Of a stretch of DNA of 64,000 nt, positions 1 to 9,477 are shown piece by piece. The position numbers and the translations under genes were made by a program. Location of the stretch: the NCBI RefSeq assembly GCF_001949145.1, contig NW_019091357.1, positions 946,189 through 1,010,188 on the forward strand, in the 5' to 3' direction. Under the pieces are notes generated by a model. That model ran no database searches, was not told the DNA's origin, and was given only the letters and a program-made list of their open reading frames with translations. How positions within the stretch are numbered: the stretch's first letter is position 1; each line of letters opens with the position of its first letter. Source of the stretch: Acanthaster planci. Taxonomy: Eukaryota; Echinodermata; Asteroidea; Valvatida; Acanthasteridae.

Positions 1-1250
1 TTTTCGATGAGGACAACGAAATCTTAATATTTCGTATCGCGCAATTCACGATACACAGCGCAGGCACTAGCACAGCTAAATTAGACACCTGCATTATGTA
101 AGTAGTTTTCAGTTGTACAAAGACATTTTACCAAAGAGTCTGGAAGACTGACTGAAAAAGCACTGAATGCTGAATCGGTCCAACTCTGTAAGCCAGGTAT
201 TGTCAAAATCTCCTAATACAATGTGAAGAAACTATTACAAATGGATCTCCGAATGTCTGTGAAAGTTGTGAGAGGGAAAATAAAGCATGCATTTTGTACA
301 GCTTTCTAAAAAAGGAGACGAGAATTTAAAAAAATCTCTAAACATGGCATACGCCGCCAAAAAACAAAAGACAACTTCACTGCAGGTGAGGAAGGCAGTG
401 CTTTTTTTGCTTAGTGCGTCTTGAGAACGCCAAGACTTAGTTTCTGGACCCGCGCCAAACCTTTTGTTCACCGCATTCTTGTGGGTTTCACAGCTGCGCG
501 TGCTTGCAGGAAGAAGACGAGTAGTAGACTGTACGACTTAACGAAGTACTTCGCCATTGCACGCCATAACTCACTGTGCGTGTGGTTGTACATGACTGGC
601 CGCTATATCACGCATCCTCAAAGTTTTCCACATGAACGGCATCTTGGGAACTCCTGCCTCTAAAGGGCACCAAGTTAAACCGATGCAGAGTTGTTGCTGG
701 CACTTTTTGTGAAAAGATGTGAAACCTGTGGTGTGTTTTATTTCGACTAGAATGAGAGAAGTGAGCTCTCTGGATGTGTCACTGGAGACTGCAAACAATT
801 GCCATAACAAAATTGACGACGAAAAGCCATACGCTGTCTGCCATCACACAACAGGCAAAAGTGATTTACCAATTGGATATGTCGTCGATAATCAGTACTT
901 ACGGAATGCTGTCGCCTTGTCTCGCTCTGCTTGGTTATCGGTTAGGCAAAGTGTGAGTGTGGCAAAAGGCATCTGATAAAACTAAATGAGAAGAAAATGA
1001 TGTTTTGACCATGAGATTCTGGTAAGTAATTTAGTTTATAATTATCCGGTGTGAACAACGCGATTATTCCATTTTGGCATGATTGAGGGGGAAATATTTT
1101 GGACAAAGTTTTGGGAACTTTAGCCAGCCTCCTCATTCTTGTCTATTTGCAAACTGATTTGTGTTACTATGGCCTTTTTTTAATCAGGGATAATGGATAC
1201 CCTACTCAATATACCAAGCCGGCAGATCAATTATTGCCCATAGGCCATAC
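1..1250 (-). other. Intron of the MFSD2-like gene, running off the left edge
   Basis: The intron begins with the donor GTATGG at 1250. I looked on the minus strand for the next expected exon (the His-Val-Pro-Tyr segment and the Glu-Arg-Asp-Ser-Ala-Thr motif of MFSD2) and did not find it, so the next exon should lie left of base 1. No other gene is visible here; the small open frames show no family motif. Confidence 0.6.
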
Positions 1251-2486
1251 CGTGAGGAATGTTTGGAAGAAGCAGTAGAAGACAAGGTACCAGGCAAGTT
1301 TCAGGTAAGGTTTGGTAGTCTCAGGAGTAATAAAGAAACACATGAAGCAGGCGATGGCAGGGAAAGTTGCCACGAGCATCCTGTGGATTAGTTAAAAAAA
1401 CAAACCGGTTTTATTACAGCAAAGGCAAGGAGCAGCCTTTGTCGCCCAAGCTTCAGTTAAGGGCTACTTTTACTCAAGTATGTATCTTAAAAGTGTTAAT
1501 GCAGGAATGAAGTATAAATTAAAATGACACTTTGATAAATTTGAGACATTGTCGGTAGTTGGCCTACTCCCGTTTAGCCGCTTTGAACCGTTGTGTTATA
1601 CCCTATACCGCCGCAAGGTACAAGACAAAGATTAGCTCAACAAGGCCAACCATGACTGTATGCGGATGTAGATGCTGACTTAGTCTTGATGTTCTTGATT
1701 GAAAACCTTCGGATTATTCCTTTGATATTTACCAAGGCTTCGTCTGTAATCTCTAATGTCTGATACTGGTGACAGACGTACGTCACCTACCATGGTTTGT
1801 GCTTGCCAAATCGTCTGGTTTTGGTTCGGAAGACGAGAAAGCCAATTATAGGATCAGTCATAGCGTCCCAAATGCGGCCAATCAGAACGATTGCACTTGT
1901 GTAGAATGGTGGAACCTAGAGGGTTGATATTGAGCAAATTTTGCACATAGTTCAATTAATATGGTTTGGTACGATGGTGCCTTTTTCAGGTTATTTCGAG
2001 AGTTTGTTTCGTTTTGTCCTCGGAGACAAGCTCTCCAGTTGTGTGGCTTAAACCGGCATTATTAAATAGCACCCTCAGCTGCTACCATATATGGCCCAGA
2101 AAACTTAGAAAAGGATGGCCTAGCTTGAACTTTGCGAAGAAAAGTTTGTTTAAATAAGAAGGATGGAGTTTTAAAGTCCAACTTTTTTGGTTTCCAATAA
2201 AAATGCCTCAAACACCACTGAGGTACTTGATTAGTGGTTAGTTTTTCCTGTGTTTCAGTATTACTTTTGACCCTTCCTGGAAGTGGTGTCAAAGGTCGTT
2301 ACAATTGTTATTGATGATCTGTTTGACCTTAGCAGTTTCCAGCAGAAACACATTGATGTAGAATCCGAGTACGGTGTTGGTTAGTTGGTAAGGGATTCCG
2401 CCTAGACCATAGAAGACCTTCGACCGCATGGACAGCTTCAGGCCTGGACTTGGTCGATTCCTAATGCGTGGTCTTAGGGGTGTCCT
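1251..2486 (-). CDS. MFSD2-like sodium-dependent lysophospholipid symporter, three internal exons (partial)
   Basis: Three exons read right to left. Exon A 2486-2328 (53 codons, phase 0 at both ends) follows an acceptor ending TTTCCTGCAG and ends AAG|GTC. Exon B 1915-1791 (125 nt) follows CCCTCTAG and ends CCATG|GTAGGT, splitting a Trp codon. Exon C 1380-1251 (130 nt) follows AATCCACAG and ends CACG|GTATGG. All three join in frame. The joined peptide of about 138 residues has TM1 with GLGGIPYQLTNTVLGF, TM2 with GRIWDAMTDPIIGF (the acidic DxxTDP signature of the cation-binding helix in this family), a basic TM2-TM3 loop RFGKHKPW, then TM3 and TM4. These motifs match MFSD2 proteins in the GPH/MelB-like branch of the major facilitator superfamily. 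MFSD2A imports lysophosphatidylcholine with sodium at the plasma membrane, and MFSD2B handles sphingosine-1-phosphate. Family members are about 500-540 residues, so roughly three quarters lies beyond the left edge. Subfamily and substrate are inferred; the assignment is from memory, not a search. Confidence 0.87.
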
Positions 2487-3046
2487 CTGCAGGAAATAAA
2501 ATTCCAAGCGTTTTCCAGCTAAAAGTCTTCCCACTTCTTTAGTTCTTATCATTACCGTCACCCTGTAGCTGTCCGTTTTCGTTCGAAAAATTTGTCTGGA
2601 AATTAATTCACCCGCGAAAACTAAGTGCATTTTTGTACGAGTCCACCTTTTTATGTGTAATCTAGACACTTTAGTCAGTGATTAAGTTCTTCATTCTGTG
2701 GTTTTTATCATGCTACATAGCCCCGGCTTTCCACCGCAATACCAACAAATGTGATGACAGATAATACACAACCCTGTTCTATTACTACAGCCTGCATGAA
2801 TTGCATGAATGTAGGACTACACGCAGTGATAAAAATGTAATCAGACCATCACAGGTCGAGTATTGCAGTTTTTCTAGGTACCTCTGATTTCAAATTGATT
2901 GTAACTGCGGTCAACATGAATGTGTTCCACAGATATGTCACACTGAAGCAATCCAAGGTCGAATGCATTGTGTTAAAGCTACTCATGGTAGTCACGAGAT
3001 CTCGTGCTCCTGTGGTTTGTTTGTTGTTGTAGTGTGATGCACTTAC

Positions 3047-3058
3047 ACCATTTGACAT
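3047..3058 (-). CDS. Putative first coding exon of the MFSD2-like gene
   Basis: On the minus strand, ATG TCA AAT GGT is followed immediately by a perfect donor GTAAGT (3046-3041). It has A at -3. The exon ends in phase 0, exactly what exon A (starting 2486) needs, and would give MSNG-RTPLRP as the N-terminus. Another in-frame ATG lies 15 bases upstream (3073-3071). Family N-termini are variable and poorly conserved, so the sequence itself cannot confirm the choice. Another upstream exon remains possible. Confidence 0.35.
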
Positions 3059-5808
3059 TTTTGCAAAAATCATAACTACTTTGGGTAGTGCCTTGTATAT
3101 TTGGGTGTGCCATTTTGAACCATGTTGAGCTCTGAAAGAAACAGAACTTAGCAAAACTCGTCAATTTGCCACTTTTGGCGTTTTGTGTGTCTGAGTCTCT
3201 CATTGATAATGACTGTACTGCATAGATTTGTCCTCAAGTCATATCTCAGTTTCTTCAACGGCAAGCGCAAGCTCGCAGTTATTTACATGAAAGTAGATAG
3301 CAAGAGGCCGAAGCTCGTAAGAGCTTACCTATACATAATTAAATTAAAAGATTTCCTCAACATAATACAGACTTCGATACAGATGAAAATAAGAAATGAA
3401 TTAGTAAGAAGTCTAATTATGACTACCTCGTCACTGTAGTAAGTCTCCTTCATGTCAGTCCCCTTGCCAGCCATGTTTTCAAATTCTATTTCTCCTTTGA
3501 TTGAAGTTCTTGTCCTGGCCAGCTTAAAATGGCCTAATGGATTTATGCGGAACAGATCATGATAACAGCGTTATAATTAACACACAATCGGACTTTGGCC
3601 TAACCACTAGTTGGTCCTGATGCTCCCGCTTAACCACAGTGCCGCACTGGGTTGACTTGTGGTGACTTCACGCAGACTTTGCCTCTGCAATTATAGTCCC
3701 ACCGGCAGATAAATTTGGGGCATTGAAAAGGGCTAAACACCCCTCAGAGATAAATCTTTGGCAAACGAATACACACTGGTAACTTTGTTGGAAAATGGTG
3801 CTTTGTTGAGCGAGCACTTGGAACAATCAAACTGTCCCGTCAAAATTTTCGGTTTGCGAGGTATAAACAACAACTGCGCATGTTGCTATATGAACCCCTT
3901 GGAAATGGGCGCGTTTTCTGGGAACAGATTCACATGTGCATGTTTCTGCAAAGAACTACAGTTGACTGATGGAAACCAGGAAGCGTGGTTTGATGGGTGG
4001 TTTATATAGAAAACTGACACCTCAGTAGTCAAGCCTGCCTATCAGCCAGGAACCCACATCAAGATCTGGCAGTCAGATCAGTGGGCCATCGCCGGTGGTC
4101 GCTGAGGTTTCCTTAAACGTACGAGCTGCTGCGAGTGCGCGGGCGAATGCCCTTTTTTGCTTAGAGTCAAAATGGATGGTTGAAAATGTTTAACACGTGG
4201 ATATGTTAATTCAACTCGCAACTTGTTTTAGCTCGACGCACTTGCATCGTATAATGATTGTAGTAGACGGTGATATCTACAATGCCTGTAACCACACGGT
4301 GCAGGTCATAGGAGGTCAAAATATCAATCGCCAGTCTGTGTTTCTGTTGAAAATGTACGGTAGGTGCAAACAAAATCATAGATTTACATCTTTTCTCGGT
4401 TGGGGAAAATAATACACATTGAACCGTTAATATGCGATCTCTTAGTACTGAATCGGACATTTTTCTTTTTTATGTTATCTTACAAGACGAAATCCAAAGT
4501 TAAACATGGCAATACATGTTATGAATTGTCTGACCACACGATACTGTGTGCTGTGTATTTTACAAATACTTTTAGTAATACTTATTTTCAAAGTTTTTCA
4601 TTTACGAAGCGTATTAGACAAGGCATTAAAACTACACTAAATAATATCTGCAGCTGAAGTATCACTTTTGGTATAAATACAGTAACAAGTATTTTTCTCT
4701 TCAATTAAATATTAAACCTGAATCTCCGTGTACCGTTCGTTTGCCTCATTTAATCCATCCGGTACAGGGATAAAAAAGTAAGATTCTTATTCTTTTCCAA
4801 CTGGACAATTAAATGCTCAAATTTTATAAATAGCGGGTGCCCATAACATTTAAGCTCCAAACAGGTACGTAGATTCGGCAGTTTGTTTTCACTTCTTGTT
4901 TAACCTCCTTTTGATTTGGAAATATTGCCAAGAGCTCAATTTATGATCATTGTATTATCCGACACCGACGTATGAGTGTAAGCTTATAGCTTGAATTACT
5001 TAAATTTTAGTAAGTTTAATATTTGAATCATTTTCGTTAAAATGTGTATGTGATGCCGTTAATTTTCTAGATTACCTAATGTAACTCATAGTTACACTAC
5101 TTCGACTTCTGCGTTATAACAGATACTCTAATTAATGAAACCTCGAGCCTTTATCTGCTTAACAATTGGCACTCCACTGAAGAAAAACAAAACTTCTCAA
5201 AAGCGATACACGCATGAACCAAAATTACCACTGTGCTATTAAATCTATTAAAAACGGTTATTGACTGCATATGAGCCTCTATACATTTACATCGTATTGG
5301 CACTGTACAGAAGTACAGTACCCCCTCAACGGCGGTAATGAAAGAGCTCGGGCCGACACCTGAACGCCATTTCCACCTTGTGTCTATACATGATGCGCCT
5401 GCCCGCGGGTGTCGACCCTAACGGGCGTCATTGCTGCGTAACAAAGCGCCCTCTCTCGTTCAAACATCAAGCACACAAGGCGTTTGTATTTACAGATTAA
5501 AAAAAAAGTATTGAAATTTCTACAGTTGAAATTGTATGGAAATTGCTATATTACGTGCGCCAAGGCCCCAGGGAGCCTTTTTACTGTGTTCGAGAGTATG
5601 ACGTTCTACTAAATATAGGGAGGTTGTTTGTAAGGTTGGATTACCGGTTATAGATATTGTTGTGATAAATTGGTTGCAATTTCAAACGAAGGAGTAGCGA
5701 ACCAGAGTTTGTTTTTTTTTAGCTCTAACCGGCTTGCCGTCATCCGGTTATTTGCAGCATTAATGTTCAACGTGACGATCTATTGAGCTTCAATTCAAGA
5801 TTAATTTC
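3059..5808. other. Spacer between the MFSD2-like 5' end and the GPCR 3' end
   Basis: AT-rich sequence that should hold the promoter and 5' leader of the MFSD2-like gene and the 3' untranslated region of the GPCR gene (both minus strand). Only weak candidate poly(A) signals occur: ATTAAA on the minus strand near 5016 and 4749. An AGAGGGCGCT motif lies on the minus strand at 5445-5454 in a locally CpG-rich patch (about 5330-5460). No convincing exon was seen. Confidence 0.5.
5445..5454 (-). promoter_or_regulatory. AGAGGGCGCT motif, CTCF-core-like
   Basis: The 10-mer matches the core of the metazoan CTCF consensus (AGRGGGCGC). It sits in a short CpG-rich patch between the two genes, where an insulator would be plausible. 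The flanking CTCF positions are not a strong match, so this is motif evidence only. Confidence 0.2.
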
Positions 5809-7973
5809 CTATGTACATGTGTACACTGTCTCTGTCTCTGTGTTACCATCCGTCATACTACGCAGGCGTGCCTGCGTGCGCATCCAGCTCTGCCGACGGG
5901 TCGACCTAAGGGTCAGCGTCTCCTTCATCCGCTTGCGAAAATTGTCCGAGAGCAGTGCGTAAAGTATAGGGTTGAGGGCGCTATTGAAGAAATAGCACAA
6001 ATAGGCAAATGGAATGAAAATTTGGAAAGGCTCCGCAAAGCCGTCGCCGCCGAAATTCGAATAAAACGAAAGAACCTGATATGGTAACATACATAATGCG
6101 AAGGACAACACGACCACAACCAACAGCTTAATGACTTTCTTGCGCGCTGCGATTGTTTCCTTCTTTTTATTCTTCTTGCTTTTCCTCTCCGGTTTGGATA
6201 TGGTCAAGGGACGAGACCGAGACAGGTGGTTGTGAGCCCGTCCGGGCTGCAAGGTTTTGACGGGGTGAGGCATGTTGTTGTTGGGCAAATTCTGGCCGTT
6301 TTCCCCCGGAGGAATATTGCCCGTGACACCAAGTCTGGTTTCCTGTATCTCCTGTGTGTCTTTTGCCGTCGAGGAGTCCCTACTGTCCTCGAAGTCGACC
6401 TGAATACGAATCGGCTTCTCGTGGGCCGCGGGTTTGTAAATGTCACGTGGGTCCACGGGACCGGAGGGGCAGCTGTCTTCGTCTGGCTCGTCCAGGAAGA
6501 ACGGTCCGATCCTCTGGTTTCCGCTCCCCGCAAGTTTGTTGGACACTTGAGCCTCCATCAGGACTTGGGCTTCTTCCGGGTTACTCAAAGCTGCCTGCTC
6601 ACCCTTCTTTTTCTGGTCGGCAGGGGGCGCTGCTCCCTGCCGCGGGCGGATCAGGTACCGCACTCTGCCGAACTGCTTAATGAGGCTCCGATTGGAGCGT
6701 CCGGGGCTTTTCTCAGAATCAGACGCGACAAGTCTCAATTTACTACTCATCCATAGCTTCTGACATATGAACCCGTATAGCACCACCATTATCAAGAGCG
6801 GAATGATGTAGTAGATAAAGAAAAACACCAGGGTGAGTTGCTGGCCCTGGCTTTCGTTGTCGGTTAGATCAGGATCTATGGAGCAGTAAGTTACATTATC
6901 GTGGACAGTTATCACGTGATACAAAGCGTAGTGGATGTTCAGCAAGGCGCTGGCTATCCATACCACAGCCATGGCCACCATCAGCCGGCCGGCAGTCAGC
7001 AAGCGCCTGGTCTCTAGTGGGCGCAAGATGGCTATGAATCGCTCCATGGAGATGACGGTCAGGATAAAGATTGAAGAGGTAGTGGTGGCAGCCATGATGT
7101 AATGATGGACCTTACACATGAAGTCGCCCAAGAACCAGCCAACGCTGACGAACATAAGGAGCTTGGGGACGATGCAGAAGATCGAGACGAGAAGATCCGC
7201 CACAGCCAGATTGGCCAAGAAGAAGTTTGTGACCGTGCGCATTGAGCGGTTATAAGCAATGACGAAGATGACGAGGAGGTTGCCACAGAGGCCTAGAATA
7301 GACGTCACTGTGAAGCTTATGATCAGAATCTCCTTCAAAGGTGATTCAATGTACGGGTCCTTCCATACTGTGCCATTGGTATCATTGGCAAACTCTGTAT
7401 AAAGGAAAACAATAGAATAGAGTGTTTAATTCCGTGGTATCGTGAAGTTCAAAATAAAATAGACTCATGCACATTCGCCTACATAGTGTGATTGCTTTAA
7501 TGGTTCCTTTTGTCAACTTCAACTGCTCTTTGCCTGTGTATTAATAGCGATATTACTGGTGAAAAAATCTTTAAATTCTCATCACTATCATCTTTCAGGC
7601 CGGTGCGTGCTGATGAGAGTATTGCAGTGCGATTCCAAAGAGAGCCGTCAACACTTGGTAAACAGAATATCCCTTCTGCTGTTTACCCACGAAATAACAA
7701 TGAATTAGATCCAGAATGAATCGACATTCTGTGCCTGAATCATAAGCCGAATCCCAGTGAAGCCGTTTGTTTCTTAAATAGGATTCTGTGTTGTTCTGTT
7801 GAAGGGTCATCCTCTCCCTTTTGTGACTTGAGATGGATATTTGTTCGGCGTTATGTTTCAAATATCGCGTCGCTATCCAAACAAAAGTTGAAATTACTTC
7901 AGACGATGTGTTGGAAGCAGCTCATGATGGTACGCACGCGTTTGGGCTGTAATAAGGCAAACTTACCCTCCAT
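5809..7973 (-). CDS. Class A (rhodopsin-type) peptide GPCR, trissin-receptor-like, two coding exons
   Basis: Model: exon 1 coding bases 7973-7967 (ATG GAG G), intron 7966-7395, exon 2 7394-5809, stop TAG; 530 residues. Intron 1 starts GTAAGT and ends CCTTTATACAG, and the phases match (G|AG). The N-terminus of about 22 residues has two N-glycosylation sites (NDT, NGT). Seven membrane helices are clear: GNLLV in TM1 (N41), LAVAD in TM2 (D69), ECL1 WFLGDFMC (C96), ERF at 120-122 in place of DRY, W148 in TM4, ECL2 C173 for the conserved disulphide with sites NVT and NES, P201 in TM5, CMLPY in TM6 (P440), NPILY at 477-481. The third intracellular loop is about 200 residues, hydrophilic, with a lysine-rich end. 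The TM2-TM4 pattern and RKKVIKLL...FALCMLPY resemble trissin receptors, with orexin/QRFP-type receptors as alternatives. It likely senses a secreted neuropeptide at the cell surface through G proteins. The GPCR call is secure; the ligand class is inferred from memory. Confidence 0.93.
7395..7966 (-). other. Intron 1 of the GPCR gene
   Basis: 572 bases, GT-AG, with donor GTAAGT and acceptor CCTTTATACAG. AT-rich and without internal coding signals. An alternative AG two bases downstream of the chosen acceptor would break the frame with exon 1. Confidence 0.7.
7967..7973 (-). CDS. First coding exon of the GPCR (7 coding bases)
   Basis: ATG GAG G lies directly before a perfect donor GTAAGT (7966-7961). 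The context AAAAATGG has A at -3 and G at +4. It leaves one base over, which completes GAG with the first two bases of exon 2 at 7394. The protein then starts MEEFANDTNGT. The frame stays open upstream to a TAG at 8090-8088 with no earlier in-frame ATG, supporting this as the start. A short exon of this kind is easily missed by gene finders. Confidence 0.72.
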
Positions 7974-8170
7974 TTTTATTGATGATGTGCTGTTGAAAAG
8001 TGCTGCAACTTGTTCCGCTGGCACTAAGCAAAACCCTGACGAGGAATGCTTCCCATTTTCAAGCAAGGTTGGATACCAAGAATTCCTCTAGGTGTCAGCT
8101 TTATCTGCTTAAAGAAATAAAGGAAGATTAAGGCACAAATATTCTGAAACTGCCTCCTTGATAACGTCAG

Positions 8171-8291
8171 GTGGATACAGGGCCACATTTTGGGGAGAGG
8201 GATACATTTTTCCCGGGGGATGGGGAATATAAATTTTGTTTTTTGGGGAGGGGGTTTGGCGTGGCACCCATTTCCCCCCTCTAGGATCCAC
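8171..8291. repeat. G-rich repeat-like unit with matching ends
   Basis: The unit starts GTGGATAC and ends GGATCCAC, giving a 6-bp inverted match (GTGGAT/ATCCAC). Between them are repeated G4 to G6 runs on the plus strand and a matching C6 run near the right end. It looks like a small dispersed element or a low-complexity G-quadruplex-prone tract. Only one copy was seen in the window. Confidence 0.3.
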
Positions 8292-9454
8292 TGCTAATAT
8301 CTCTTCATAGTGTCATTGCGTTTACTTTGTGTCAGATATTTGAAACGGGGATGATGCACTTCCAAAAGTCTTACCTACAGTGGGCTCATTAACATGCCTT
8401 TGAATGCATTATACATTTTTTATATGGATTGGACAAGTCTTCGATTAACATTTCCATGATTTTGCTGTCAAAATGTGTAGGCTATAAAAATGTTGCATTG
8501 TTCCGCGATTTGGAGAAATTGTACTACTCCAATCATTTTGGTAAAAAGGCAAAAAGTTGGTTATGGCATCCTCAGTCCTTTTGGGACGCTACCGTGGTTC
8601 ATGTGCCCAAGCAAGGTGTGCCCGAACCGTTGCCTGAGGGCGTGCTTGCCTGTACTCGACTTCGCTCCTGCTGTTTGCTTTTGTTTTATTTTCTCGAGCC
8701 GGAGTCTGCTCGTAGCTCCTCCGGGGACGACATGCTATCCCCGGCTCCCTGAAACGCAACACCGCGGCGATTTTGCAATTTAAGAAGGGAAGGGGGTTCG
8801 TGTGTGTGGGTGATATTTGGGGAAAACAGAACAAGTGGGGTCCCGGATTAAAAACCTTAGACTGTGGTAAAAACATCTGACTGAATTCCCAAGCTGAAAG
8901 ATACCCGATTTAAGGTAGTATGGCTGGGAAAAGATGGTTGTTTTCGTTAATTTGTCCAGTTGGTTTTGTAACGGGGAGCCATGAATTCAATTTTTCGTGA
9001 CCTGTCAAAATACCAATTCAGTTTTGATTCTATGGTCTTATTATTCGACAGAAAGCAAGCTTCCAAAGATTTGCAGACGCTATAGGGACGTAATTAGATA
9101 CCCGAAAAACAGATTTTTAATCAGGTGGTACTACTGACTGTGATTCTACACACACTTCAGAATATTGGGGACATTAACGGTGCTGGCTCTGTCCCCTTTT
9201 TTGGAGGGGGGGAAGAACTTTGCTTGTCCACGGGTCTCAACGGGAGTGAGGGGGCCTTCTGTGCTTAAGAACTGTAGCTTAACGCTGTCCCCAGTCTTTC
9301 CATTTCTTGACGGTGTGCGCCTAAGGCACTTCATTACTAAAAGATGTATCAATTTATTGAAATGCCGAACGCTTTCAACGCGCTTCTTTTTAAACAAATT
9401 ACCCATCGATCAATCATTTAATACGCACCCTTTCCCGTCTCCCTTGAAATTATT

Positions 9455-9477
9455 GTGGCGCGCTTCTTTCGCGCCAC
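9455..9477. repeat. Perfect 8-bp hairpin
   Basis: GTGGCGCG (9455-9462), a 7-base loop, then CGCGCCAC (9470-9477). A CpG-rich stem in otherwise ordinary sequence. No terminator or RNA gene context is evident. Confidence 0.5.

Noticed and set aside
2289-2669. A single 126-codon minus-strand frame
   Set aside because: Only its middle (2328-2486) is exon A. The left end runs into the intron after the AAG|GTC donor, and the right end lies upstream of a strong CTGCAG acceptor.
5925-6756. Several open frames of 64-176 codons overlapping the GPCR exon on both strands
   Set aside because: They are shadows of the GC-rich GPCR coding sequence in other frames. The seven-helix frame explains the region.
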